Part shown: positions 55,080-63,778 of the stretch, one piece after another
How positions within the stretch are numbered: position 1 is the first letter of the stretch
Layout of the letters: every line of letters starts with the position of its first letter
Source of the DNA: Spirosoma sp. KCTC 42546
Lineage (GTDB): Bacteria > Bacteroidota > Bacteroidia > Cytophagales > Spirosomataceae
Direction of reading: 5' to 3'
NCBI RefSeq assembly: GCF_006965485.1
Contig: NZ_CP041360.1
Span: 434,001-498,000 of the forward strand
Length of the DNA stretch: 64,000 bases
Translations under genes and position numbers: made by a program
The notes under the pieces: generated by a model
Told to the model about the DNA's origin: nothing
Seen by the model: the letters and a program-made list of their open reading frames with translations, nothing else
Databases searched by the model: none

Positions 55080-56873
55080 ATGCGCAGCAACGTTTACGTT
55101 TTCTGTTTTCTTTTCCTTTCGTTAAGTGTTCGGGCTCAAAGCCCATTTGTGCCACTCAATACAGATTATTATCACCTGATTGATCGGCTGGAAATTCGCC
55201 AAAACAGTTGGGCGGAGGGGTTTCATAGTTCTGTAAAGCCGTATAACCGCCAGAGTATCATTCAGTTAACCGACAGCATAATTGATCACCCTGGCCGCGG
55301 CTTATCAGATACCGACTACTTTACAATCGACTATCTACGTAATGACAGTTGGGAATGGGTATCCCCCAATGATACAGCTCGGAGAGACCCTTTTACCCGG
55401 CATTTGAGGGCACCCATGTCTGTTGGTGATAGCCGTAAACCTTTCCTGAAATACTTTTACCAGAAAAAAGCAGATTTCTATAGTTTGCAGACACCCGATA
55501 TTGATTTGCATGTAAATCCGGTGTTTTACGTTGGTGCAGGTGCAGATATTACATCCAGCTCAACAGACATTCGGACGAACAACAAGCAGACTTTATTTGT
55601 CAATACACGAGGCCTGGAAGTGCGAGGAACTATTGGGAAGAAGTTAGGCTTTTATACGTTCTTTTCCGATAATCAGGCTATTTATCCCGAGTACATTCAG
55701 CGATATGGACAGACGTATGGCCAGACCTATAGCGCTGTGGGCGATACATCGTTTACGGCACCAGGTGAAGGATTTGTGAAACAATTTCGCTCGAATGGTG
55801 TCGATTTCCTGTCTGCTCGTGGGTACATTACACTAAATGCACTCAAAGTCATTAATATCCAGTTTGGCCATGACCGAAATTTCTTTGGTAATGGTTTTCG
55901 GTCGCTGTTACTGTCCGACAACAGTCCACCGTATTTATTTCTGAAACTGACAACACGCTTAGGGAGTAAAATTCAGTACACAAATCTGTTTACGTCCTTG
56001 CAAAATACGCAGGCGCCAAGGCCTCAGGATGATAAGTTAATTCCGCCCAAGTTTGCGGCTATGCACCATCTGAGCATTAACATTAGCGATCACGTTAATG
56101 TTGGGGTATTTGAGTCTGAAGTATTTAGCCGGGATCGACTGGATCTTAGCTACTTAAATCCAATTATTCTCTATCGTTATGTCGAGTCGAGCCTGGGTAG
56201 CAGCGACAACGCATTTATTGGTCTTGACTTTAAAGCAAACTTCTTGTCTCATTTTTTGGTCTATAGCCAGTTTATGCTGGATGAGTTTCGGCTTAAGCCC
56301 TTACTGGCAGGCAAAGGAGACTGGACCAATAAGTTTGCCTTACAAGTAGGGGCCAAATATATTGATGCGTTCAACGTACCGAATCTGGATTTACAAGCTG
56401 AATTTAATTTAGCCCGCCCATTTACCTATTCCCACGAATCATCGGCTACCGTGAGTGCGGGTCAAACCAATTATGCACATTATAGCCAGCCACTGGCACA
56501 TCCGCTGGGCGGCAATTTTATGGAAGGTCTGGGTATTGTCCGGTATCAGCAGAAGCGATTGTCTATTAACGGCATTGCAGGGATAATGATGTACGGTGCC
56601 GATCCTACGCCTGATATTAACTATGGTGGCAACATACTGAAAGACTATACATTCCGGATTCGTAATGAGGGAAATTTTATTGGCCAGGGCCGTAAAACAA
56701 TAATTACTTATGCTGATGTGCGGGCATCTTATATGATTCGGCACAACGTATTTTTAGAAGGTCGTTTGCTTTACCGATTCCAGGATAGCCAATACCGCCC
56801 CGATAGTTATACCGAACAAGTGGGTAGCTTTGCCCTTCGCTGGAATTTACCGTACCGCAACTGGGTTTTTTAA
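55080..56873 (+). CDS. RemB/Wzi-like outer-membrane beta-barrel protein
   Basis: 597 residues with a signal peptide (VYVFCFLFLSLSVRAQ). The rest is rich in alternating aromatic beta strands (LEVRGTIGKKLGFYTFFSDN, LNALKVINIQFGHDRNFFGN, ending FALRWNLPYRNWVF), typical of Wzi-like capsule-assembly barrels and the gliding protein RemB of flavobacteria. A role in exopolysaccharide or gliding is inference. It is followed 19 bp later by gmhA, which fits a cell-surface function. Confidence 0.72.
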   Translation: MRSNVYVFCFLFLSLSVRAQSPFVPLNTDYYHLIDRLEIRQNSWAEGFHSSVKPYNRQSIIQLTDSIIDHPGRGLSDTDYFTIDYLRNDSWEWVSPNDTARRDPFTRHLRAPMSVGDSRKPFLKYFYQKKADFYSLQTPDIDLHVNPVFYVGAGADITSSSTDIRTNNKQTLFVNTRGLEVRGTIGKKLGFYTFFSDNQAIYPEYIQRYGQTYGQTYSAVGDTSFTAPGEGFVKQFRSNGVDFLSARGYITLNALKVINIQFGHDRNFFGNGFRSLLLSDNSPPYLFLKLTTRLGSKIQYTNLFTSLQNTQAPRPQDDKLIPPKFAAMHHLSINISDHVNVGVFESEVFSRDRLDLSYLNPIILYRYVESSLGSSDNAFIGLDFKANFLSHFLVYSQFMLDEFRLKPLLAGKGDWTNKFALQVGAKYIDAFNVPNLDLQAEFNLARPFTYSHESSATVSAGQTNYAHYSQPLAHPLGGNFMEGLGIVRYQQKRLSINGIAGIMMYGADPTPDINYGGNILKDYTFRIRNEGNFIGQGRKTIITYADVRASYMIRHNVFLEGRLLYRFQDSQYRPDSYTEQVGSFALRWNLPYRNWVF

Positions 56874-56892
56874 ACCGTCATAAACTTATTCC

Positions 56893-57465
56893 ATGTTGGA
56901 TCTTATTCGCCAGGAACTGACCGAAGCTCAGTCAGTCCTGGACACCTTTCTGAGTAGCCCCGAACAACTTTCAGCCATTGAACAGGCGGCTAAAGTTATG
57001 GCCGATGCTCTTAAGAACGGCCGTAAAATTATTTCCTGCGGCAATGGGGGCTCCCACTGCGACGCTATGCACTTTGCAGAAGAGCTCTCGGGCCGTTATC
57101 GCGATAATCGCCGGTCACTGGCAGCCATTGCTATTTCGGATGTGAGCCATCTTTCCTGTGTGAGCAACGATTTTGGTTACGATTTTGTGTTTTCGCGCTT
57201 TATCGAAGGCTTAGGAAATCAAGGTGATGTGCTATTAGGCCTCAGTACAAGCGGTAATTCGGGGAATATTATTCGCGCCGTTGAGGCTGCTCGTGAAAAG
57301 GGTATGAAGGTGATTTTGCTAACGGGAAAAGACGGCGGTAAACTCGCCGGGAAAGCCGACGTCGAAATTCGGGTGCCGCACTTCGGCTACGCCGACCGTA
57401 TTCAGGAGATTCATATTAAGGTCATTCACCTGTTTATTCTGCTCATTGAAAAACAGGTTATCTGA
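56893..57465 (+). CDS. gmhA: Phosphoheptose (sedoheptulose 7-phosphate) isomerase
   Basis: 190 residues with one SIS domain: [33 protein letters not shown] and [13 protein letters not shown]. It converts sedoheptulose 7-phosphate to heptose phosphate for lipopolysaccharide core. Its ATG is 19 bp after the RemB/Wzi-like gene, so the pair is probably one transcript, ending at a perfect 36-nt palindrome. Confidence 0.92.
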   Translation: MLDLIRQELTEAQSVLDTFLSSPEQLSAIEQAAKVMADALKNGRKIISCGNGGSHCDAMHFAEELSGRYRDNRRSLAAIAISDVSHLSCVSNDFGYDFVFSRFIEGLGNQGDVLLGLSTSGNSGNIIRAVEAAREKGMKVILLTGKDGGKLAGKADVEIRVPHFGYADRIQEIHIKVIHLFILLIEKQVI

Positions 57466-57467
57466 AC

Positions 57468-57575
57468 CGGGATTTTTATGATTTTACTGACTGACTATGA
57501 TTTTTATTATGTATTTGCTTTCAAAGAAAGCCTAAACAGAAATCATAGTCAGTCAGTAAAATCATAAAAATCCCG
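57468..57575. terminator. Bidirectional terminator palindrome gmhA/DUF5916
   Basis: 36-nt arms (57468-57503 and 57540-57575) with no mismatch around a 36-nt loop, in the convergent gap. It contains GATTTTTATGAT, also found in the hairpin at 30460. Confidence 0.88.
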
Positions 57576-57593
57576 CGGGGCCGCCCGTGCGGT

Positions 57594-59936
57594 TTAGAAT
57601 TGCTTCAGATACGATAACTTTCCGATGGTGTGTTGCTCCTGCTGGCGGTCTGTAGCTCGGATAGAACCCGCATAGGTTCCATTGTTATAAACGATGTAAA
57701 GGAACGAAAGCGGCTGGAATTCCCAGGCCAACCGGATATTCCAGATGTTTTTATCGGTGAACGTGTTGCGCTGGAAAAAGCTGATCAGTTGTAGACGTGG
57801 ATTCACGGCCATACGGCTCTCAACGCTGTACAGACCAATTGTGCCTGTATACTGGCCTACATTCCTGAAATCATTTAACTCGCCACTCACCGTAAATGCC
57901 ATGTGTGGAATAGGAGCGAGGACCATGGAGCCTCGGGCGTAATTTAGGGTTCCATCGTAATACCGTCCGGTTTCGCCATTTAACTGGAATGACACCTTTT
58001 TCGATGGGTCGCTACTGAACATAAGCTGGTAACGCGTATAGCGATACTTGCCGGATGCAATGGGTAGTCCCAACGGGCGATAATCACCATCATCCAACCG
58101 CTGGAATGTTGGATTCACAAACAGGCCTAGGCTACCACCGTTTTGAAACGTCAGCCAAATGGGATTGAAGTTATAATTAGCTTCCTGCAAATAACCCGTG
58201 GAGGCTTTGTGATAGAGTTCCAGAAAGGCACCTGGCTCAAAATTACGTACCCATTTGGGCAACCATTTGCTCCGGTTAACCAGATAGACGCCTGGCGTGG
58301 TAGCAATCACATCAGTGCGGGCAACAAAACCCATAGCTGGGTTGAAATTCCGGGTTACTACAGATTGCGTCCACCAGGCTACGATTTGATTTGTCCGGTA
58401 GAAGAGCTGACTGTAAGCCGACGCCCCCTGGTCACTACCTTTTGAGTCGAATGTACCCATGACCATAGCACTGTAGGCCAATGTCTGATTCAGACGAAAA
58501 AAGCCATCGAGCGCGATCGTGCCATTTTGCCGACTACCGAGACTATCAATAGCGTGTACGTTTTTCAGGGTGACTAAACCACCAATACGGTTCTGGCGAC
58601 CAACGTTTTCACTATATCGCCCGACGAAAAAATCGGTTGTTGGGCTACCAGGAATGCCCCGTTGCCGAACCAGCATACCCCCGTAATTTCGGTTAAGTGA
58701 GCGGTAAACCAATCGTGCCCCAGCGTCGATAGGCACTGGTGTACTGGTGCCATCGGGGAGGGTTGCCAGGCCAATCGTTCGGCTAAAAAAAGGCTGAATC
58801 ACCATGCTCCCTCCTTCGCCTGTGTCTTTATTGCCGGGTAAACCAACACCAAATAGACTGGCATTTTCCAGAAAGAAAGCGCGTCGTTCGGGAAACAGTA
58901 CCGAAAAGCGGGTAAGGTTATTCACCTGACGATCCACATCCGCCTGCGCGAAATCGGTATTCAGGGTTAGATCGAGAACCGTATTTGGGTTGATTGCCCA
59001 TTTTGCATCGCCACCCAGTTTAAGCGTTGCCTTTTGTCCATAACCCACTTCGGTACCATTATACCGATCGTCACTAACTAATACAAAAGGCTGGATGCGA
59101 ATGTTAGGCGAAGGCGGAGGTGGTTTTAAGCCTGTAATCAAGCCTGCATAAGCCACACGACTCGATGTAAACGCTCTCGGGTAGGGTGACCAGGCTGATA
59201 ATTCATTAGAATAGCGTCGTCTGCGAAAGAAATTAATTCCCCACGACTGCGTAGAATCTGCCGAGCGAACATAACGGAGCGTTTGCCAGGGAATCTGCAT
59301 TTCGGCAATCCAGCCTGAATCTGTGCGGCTGGTACGAACCTTCCAGAAGCCGTCCCAATCTATATCGTTCAGTAAATCGTCAAAGGAAAGTAGGTCGCGC
59401 TGGGTGCCATACGGATTGGTGGCAAACGTCATCGCATTCCGCTGATCGTTGAAACCGTCTATGACTACCCCAAACTGATCGTGCGCCATTGCCGAAAAAT
59501 CCCGCTTAAAATTTGGCGTTCGGATTCCTTTTCGCCCTAATGAGTCGTAATTAGTAGCTGCGATATAGAGGAAATGGCGATTGAATAGTACCCGAATATC
59601 TGTATCGAAATTGGCGGCCATACCCTGTTTGGGATCAACCTGCACAAACCGACTTATCGGTTTAGCCCGTTGCCAATCTAGCTCGTCCAGCCGACCGTCA
59701 ATTTTGAGCTTATCACTTATTTCAACAGCCTGAATAACTCTACGCTTTTTGGATGGCGTGAAAATGACAGACTGACTTGTAATGATCTGCTCCTGTAGAA
59801 CTGGGTCTTCGCGCGTTGTATCTGGCCGAACAACATCTGATTGTGCCGTATTTGGTACTGTCAGGTTGGTTTGTGCGAATGAATAAAAAGGGAGAACTGC
59901 TAGAAGTAGGCAATAACGAACTAGAAGGGGCAACAT
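57594..59936 (-). CDS. DUF5916 protein with N-terminal CBM9-like domain
   Basis: 780 residues: signal peptide (LLLAVLPFYSFAQ), then a CBM9-like sugar-binding domain (about 65-260: KIDGRLDELDWQRAKPISRF, GWIAEMQIPWQTLRY) and a C-terminal DUF5916 beta-barrel-like region (about 280-780; TDFAQADVDRQVNNLTRFSV, FPERRAFFLENASLF). These large exported proteins are common in Bacteroidetes and their function is unknown; outer-membrane location is likely. It is a lone gene. Confidence 0.88.
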   Translation of the reverse strand: MLPLLVRYCLLLAVLPFYSFAQTNLTVPNTAQSDVVRPDTTREDPVLQEQIITSQSVIFTPSKKRRVIQAVEISDKLKIDGRLDELDWQRAKPISRFVQVDPKQGMAANFDTDIRVLFNRHFLYIAATNYDSLGRKGIRTPNFKRDFSAMAHDQFGVVIDGFNDQRNAMTFATNPYGTQRDLLSFDDLLNDIDWDGFWKVRTSRTDSGWIAEMQIPWQTLRYVRSADSTQSWGINFFRRRRYSNELSAWSPYPRAFTSSRVAYAGLITGLKPPPPSPNIRIQPFVLVSDDRYNGTEVGYGQKATLKLGGDAKWAINPNTVLDLTLNTDFAQADVDRQVNNLTRFSVLFPERRAFFLENASLFGVGLPGNKDTGEGGSMVIQPFFSRTIGLATLPDGTSTPVPIDAGARLVYRSLNRNYGGMLVRQRGIPGSPTTDFFVGRYSENVGRQNRIGGLVTLKNVHAIDSLGSRQNGTIALDGFFRLNQTLAYSAMVMGTFDSKGSDQGASAYSQLFYRTNQIVAWWTQSVVTRNFNPAMGFVARTDVIATTPGVYLVNRSKWLPKWVRNFEPGAFLELYHKASTGYLQEANYNFNPIWLTFQNGGSLGLFVNPTFQRLDDGDYRPLGLPIASGKYRYTRYQLMFSSDPSKKVSFQLNGETGRYYDGTLNYARGSMVLAPIPHMAFTVSGELNDFRNVGQYTGTIGLYSVESRMAVNPRLQLISFFQRNTFTDKNIWNIRLAWEFQPLSFLYIVYNNGTYAGSIRATDRQQEQHTIGKLSYLKQF

Positions 59937-59976
59937 AAATGGAGTAGCTTACTAATCCAAAATAAGTAGGATTGGA

Positions 59977-60888
59977 TTAGAGCAACGTCATTTTTTCGTT
60001 GAACGGCCTATTCAGCGCGTTTATCGGCGAGTAAGCGAAAGACAAACCGGATTTAATAATCTCCTCCAGCACCCCCCCCCCGAAACTGCCACCGCCAAAG
60101 CCGCCGAAACCACCGCCACTACTACCTCCACCGCTACTCCAGCCGCCACCGCCTGAACTACCCCAGCCCGAAGTTGGGAAGAATACGGGACCTCCCCAGC
60201 CGCCCCCCCGATTGCGATTGCTACCACCGCCCCGGTTCCGGCGTGATATAATGAAGATGATAATAATAAAGATGATGAGTGCAATGAAAATGCCACTACC
60301 ACCATCGCCTTCGCCACTAGTCGAGTCTGGTTCACCCTTGTACTCTCCTTTGGCCCGTTGAATAATCTCGGTTGTAGCGTCGTCTAACCCTTTGAAATAC
60401 TGTTCCTGTTTAAACGCAGGAACAATCGTGTTTGTGATGATTCGCTTGGCAATAGCATCGGGTATAGCACCTTCTAGGCCATAGCCTGGAGCAATGAATA
60501 GTTTGCGCGTTTGGGTAGCCCAGGCAAGCACTAATCCATTGTTTTTATCCTTTTGGCCAACGCCCCATTTCCGGCCTACCTGAAAGGCGAAATCGCCAAT
60601 AGGGTAGGGTTCCGTTGTTTTAACAATAATAATAGTAATCTGGGTTGACGTTGAGTCATTGTAAGCGCGAAGCTTCTGTTCTAACTGCGAGCGCTCCGTA
60701 CTGCTCAAAATACCCACAAAATCATTCACCAATCGGGGTGGATTAGGCTTATCAGGAATGGCCGTGTTGGCCCCACTATCGGTTGCGGTATCCTGAGCCT
60801 GTAAATTGACAGACGTGCTTAACAGAAATACGATTAATCCAAGACGGAAAATTCGGGAAAGTGTAGTAACGAAAGAGAGTACGTTCAC
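59977..60888 (-). CDS. TPM-domain (YgcG-type) membrane protein; poly-G tract at C-terminus
   Basis: About 303 residues from a GTG at 60888, 8 bp after the upstream stop; a TTG at 60921 would overlap that gene. After a signal peptide it has a TPM domain (LVNDFVGILSSTERSQLEQK, GNGL-like KNNGLVLAWA, APGYGLEGAIPD), a hydrophobic segment (IFIALIIFIIIIFII) and a Gly/Ser-rich tail. The tail ends abnormally, GGSFGGGVLEEIIKSGLSF. A run of ten G at 60072 precedes this. One extra G would give GGGGAGGDY and a stop, the usual family ending. Function is unknown. It is paired with another TPM gene and lemA. Confidence 0.82.
   Translation of the reverse strand: MNVLSFVTTLSRIFRLGLIVFLLSTSVNLQAQDTATDSGANTAIPDKPNPPRLVNDFVGILSSTERSQLEQKLRAYNDSTSTQITIIIVKTTEPYPIGDFAFQVGRKWGVGQKDKNNGLVLAWATQTRKLFIAPGYGLEGAIPDAIAKRIITNTIVPAFKQEQYFKGLDDATTEIIQRAKGEYKGEPDSTSGEGDGGSGIFIALIIFIIIIFIISRRNRGGGSNRNRGGGWGGPVFFPTSGWGSSGGGGWSSGGGSSGGGFGGFGGGSFGGGVLEEIIKSGLSFAYSPINALNRPFNEKMTLL
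60072..60081. repeat. Homopolymer C10 (G10 on the coding strand)
   Basis: Ten consecutive C inside the Gly-rich tail of the TPM gene. Adding one base moves the frame to the canonical C-terminus GGGGAGGDY and a TAA. It is a slippage-prone site or a sequencing error. Confidence 0.9.
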
Positions 60889-60895
60889 GGCAGTA

Positions 60896-61324
60896 TCAGT
60901 CAAACGAAATATCGTCAGCAAGTTCGTTAGTGTCGTCGCTGGCGTAGGGGAAATACTGTTTTAACTGTTGCCCGGCCCGTTCAATTCCCCGGCTCAGCCC
61001 TTCGGCATAGGCTCCATTCGCAAAATAACTACGAAGAAGGTCTTTGGTGCTTTCCCAAAAGTCGGCAGGCACTTTGGCATCAATGCCTGTATCACCTAAT
61101 ACAGCAAATTTTCGGTCAGTATAAGCGAGGTAAAAGAGCACTCCGTTCTGATCCTTAGTCTGATGCATCCCCAATTGGGCAAACACCTCAATAGCCCGTT
61201 GTACAGGGTCAGGGTTCGCACAATGTGCTTCAACGTGCACCCGAATTTCGCCCGATGTCGCTTTTTCGGCTTGTCGGATCGCTTCGATAATGCGCTGCTG
61301 CTCGTCAGGGGTGAAGGGGTTCAT
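60896..61324 (-). CDS. Short TPM-domain protein
   Basis: 142 residues, a single TPM domain without signal peptide (EAIRQAEKATSGEIRVHVEA, NGVLFYLAYTDRKFAVLGD, DAKVPADFW). Probably soluble or peripheral. It lies between lemA and the larger TPM gene on the same strand, an arrangement (lemA-TPM-TPM) conserved in this phylum. Function is unknown. Confidence 0.85.
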   Translation of the reverse strand: MNPFTPDEQQRIIEAIRQAEKATSGEIRVHVEAHCANPDPVQRAIEVFAQLGMHQTKDQNGVLFYLAYTDRKFAVLGDTGIDAKVPADFWESTKDLLRSYFANGAYAEGLSRGIERAGQQLKQYFPYASDDTNELADDISFD

Positions 61325-61343
61325 GAACTAAGTAATGTATAAC

Positions 61344-61384
61344 GAATAATGTATAATGGAAATGACTGCCATTATACATTATTC
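61344..61384 (-). repeat. Hairpin between lemA and the TPM gene
   Basis: 16-nt perfect arms (GAATAATGTATAATGG and complement) with a 9-nt loop. It is related to the palindrome at 45999. It may set different expression of lemA and the TPM genes. Confidence 0.72.
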
Positions 61385-61399
61385 ATTGTTCATTTTACA

Positions 61400-61981
61400 T
61401 TAAAACTGTACCGTTGGCGCGCTCTGGGCAGCTTGTGAAGCCTCGAAGAAGCCTTTCACTGGGAATCCAAAAATCCCGGCAAATATATTGTTCGGGAACG
61501 AGCGTACGGATTGGTTGTAAACTCTCACCGCCCCGTTAAAATCATTCCGGGCTACTGAAATACGGTTTTCTGTACCTTCCAGTTGTGCCTGTAACTCCGA
61601 AAAATTCTGCGTTGCTTTTAGCTGCGGGTAATTTTCGGCTACCGCCAGTAATCGAGATAGCGAACCACTTAATTGATCTTGAGCTGCCTGGAATTTCTTA
61701 ATGTTTTCAGGAGTCAACTGGTCAGCATTCAGGTTAATTCCCGTTGCATTAGCCCGTGCCTGAATAACAGCTGTTAAGGTGCTTTTCTCAAAATTAGCCG
61801 CGCCCTGAACCGTCCGAACAAGGTTTGGGATCAGATCAGATCGACGTTGATATTGGGTCTGAACCTGTGCCCATTTTTCTTGTACAACGGTGTCATTCTG
61901 AACCAGGCCGTTATATGAGCTACAGCCATACATGCCCAAAATAAGGGCAAGAACCACCACGATAATTAACGATTTTGACAT
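61400..61981 (-). CDS. lemA: LemA family protein
   Basis: 193 residues from the ATG at 61981; an ATG-less extension to 62017 is rejected. The N-terminus LIIVVVLALILGMYGC is a membrane anchor with a possible lipobox. The LemA core WAQVQTQYQRRSDLIPNLV, ISVARNDFNGAVRVYNQSV and RSFPNNIFAGIFGF is conserved. The protein's role is unknown. It is the first gene of a three-gene lemA-TPM-TPM operon. Confidence 0.93.
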   Translation of the reverse strand: MSKSLIIVVVLALILGMYGCSSYNGLVQNDTVVQEKWAQVQTQYQRRSDLIPNLVRTVQGAANFEKSTLTAVIQARANATGINLNADQLTPENIKKFQAAQDQLSGSLSRLLAVAENYPQLKATQNFSELQAQLEGTENRISVARNDFNGAVRVYNQSVRSFPNNIFAGIFGFPVKGFFEASQAAQSAPTVQF

Positions 61982-62207
61982 GGTATGTTGAAATGCAAAG
62001 GTTATTGTTGGACTCAAAGTTGGTCAAAACTACTAATTTGTTTATGTAAAACTACGTTAGCGGTGTTTTTCACATCTTTGCTCCTCGTTTGTATGGATGA
62101 CTGGTAGCTTTAAAATGACGTTGGTCTAAGCTATTGTCGCCATTTAGGCGTTTTTACCAGAGTAGCCCCAGAGAAACATACATTGAATTACGAAATTTGT
62201 TTGTCCT

Positions 62208-62996
62208 ATGAATCTTGACCTAACTGATAAAACTGCCCTTGTTTGTGGGAGCACGCAGGGAATTGGCCGTGCTACTGCTATAGAACTGGCTCTCCTGGGT
62301 GCTACTGTTGTCTTAGTAGCTCGTAATGAGGAAACATTAAAGAAAACCCTGACCGAGTTAAATACCGGGAAGGGCCAGGTGCATCGGTATATTGTAGCCG
62401 ATTTTAGCCAACCGGGTGCCGTGGCAAAAGCTATTGCCGAGTATTTGGCCGTATTTCCCGAGATGCATATTCTCATTAATAATACAGGAGGACCGGCTGG
62501 TGGGCCACTAATTGATGCTAAAGCTGACGAGTTTGTGCAAACGTTTCATAATCATCTGCTCAACAACCAGACGTTGGTTCAGGCTGTTGTTCCTGCCATG
62601 AAACAAGCAGGCTATGGGCGTATCGTCAATATTATCTCCACTTCGGTTAAGCAGCCAATTGTCGGATTAGGCGTCTCGAATACCATCCGCGGAGCCGTAG
62701 CTCAATGGGCGAAAACCTTATCGTTGGAAATAGCCCGCTTTGGTATTACCGTTAATAACGTATTGCCTGGTTATACACAAACAGGGCGTTTAGAGGCCGT
62801 TCTGGCAATGAGGTCCAAAACATCTGGTAAATCAAAGGCAGAAGTGGCTATTCAGATGGAAAGTGAAATTCCGACCGGGCGGTTTGTTACCCCTGAAGAA
62901 GTAGCGGCCGCTGTTGCTTTTCTGTGCACACCCGCTGCTGCATCAATCAATGGCATCAATGTTCCGGTAGATGGCGGAAAAACGGGAAGTCTATAG
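62208..62996 (+). CDS. SDR-family protein lacking the catalytic Tyr-Lys
   Basis: 262 residues, classical SDR length. Cofactor motif CGSTQGIGRA is TGxxxGIG-like, and INNTGGP replaces NNAG. The active-site region reads STSVKQPIVGLGVSNTIRGA, with no YxxxK, as in the 3-ketoacyl-ACP reductase-like subgroup known to lack the catalytic tetrad. It may use other residues or be non-catalytic. It faces the response regulator. Confidence 0.88.
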   Translation: MNLDLTDKTALVCGSTQGIGRATAIELALLGATVVLVARNEETLKKTLTELNTGKGQVHRYIVADFSQPGAVAKAIAEYLAVFPEMHILINNTGGPAGGPLIDAKADEFVQTFHNHLLNNQTLVQAVVPAMKQAGYGRIVNIISTSVKQPIVGLGVSNTIRGAVAQWAKTLSLEIARFGITVNNVLPGYTQTGRLEAVLAMRSKTSGKSKAEVAIQMESEIPTGRFVTPEEVAAAVAFLCTPAAASINGINVPVDGGKTGSL

Positions 62997-62998
62997 GA

Positions 62999-63053
62999 GT
63001 CGATAGCCGTCAGTCAGTAGTATTTTGATACACGAATGACTGCGACTATCGAC
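62999..63053. terminator. Imperfect hairpin SDR/response regulator
   Basis: GTCGATAGCCGTCAGTCA pairs with TGACTGCGACTATCGAC with one bulge and one mismatch, 20-nt loop. It lies between two convergent genes. Confidence 0.6.
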
Positions 63054-63055
63054 AT

Positions 63056-63715
63056 TTAAACTAAGTTATTCTTGAACGCGTAAGCAACCATACCAGCCGT
63101 ATTTTTTGTGCCGGTTTTTTCTAGAATCCGTAGGCGATGCCCTTCAACGGTACGGGGACTGAGGAATATTTTCTCGCTGATTTCATTGGTCGAAAGACCT
63201 TCACAAATCAGCATTAGCACCTCTTTCTCGCGTTCTGAAAGTAAAATTTTACTGTTGTAAAAGGCATTGACCGGTTTCGTCGCATTAGGTTTGTTTGTCA
63301 TTTTACGAAGCATCGCTTTCGAGACAAACTCATTCAGGTAAACGCCCTCATCGATCACTTTTCGAATGGCTTTTTCAACCTCTCCTGCTTCCGCATCTTT
63401 AAGCAGATAGCCGCTAACCCCTTTTTCTAAGAGGTGTAATACCATCCTATCTTCATCGTGCATGGTTAACACCACTATTTTAATGAGTGGATAATTTTCA
63501 CGTAGGAAGTCGGCCGTAGCGGTGCCATCCATAACCGGCATTTGCAGGTCAAGGAGCACTACATCAGGCATTTTTCGGGGAATTTTCTCGATGAGTTCCT
63601 GTCCATTGCCTGCTTCCAGAATCAATTCGAAATCATGAATCTGGCCAAGAATGGTGGCCATTCCGACACGAAATAAAGTATGGTCGTCGCAGAGGGCCAG
63701 TTTAATTTTTCGCAT
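63056..63715 (-). CDS. NarL/FixJ-type response regulator
   Basis: 219 residues: receiver domain (ALCDDHTLFRVGMA, phospho-acceptor Asp in DVVLLDLQMPVMDG, VVLTMHDED) and C-terminal LuxR helix-turn-helix (LLSEREKEVLMLICEGLSTN, IFLSPRTVEGHRLRILEKTG). It is the DNA-binding output of a two-component pair with the kinase ending at 63779 (63 bp apart, same strand). Targets are unknown. Confidence 0.95.
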   Translation of the reverse strand: MRKIKLALCDDHTLFRVGMATILGQIHDFELILEAGNGQELIEKIPRKMPDVVLLDLQMPVMDGTATADFLRENYPLIKIVVLTMHDEDRMVLHLLEKGVSGYLLKDAEAGEVEKAIRKVIDEGVYLNEFVSKAMLRKMTNKPNATKPVNAFYNSKILLSEREKEVLMLICEGLSTNEISEKIFLSPRTVEGHRLRILEKTGTKNTAGMVAYAFKNNLV

Positions 63716-63778
63716 AGAGGAGAAGAGTTAGCACCTGTTGCCGTATGAGTCGTATAAATTGACCATTCGGCAAACAAA

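Noticed and set aside
60021..60335. Alternative minus frame within the TPM gene
   Set aside because: Out of frame with the TPM domain and alanine/valine-rich; it only reflects the Gly codon bias of the tail.
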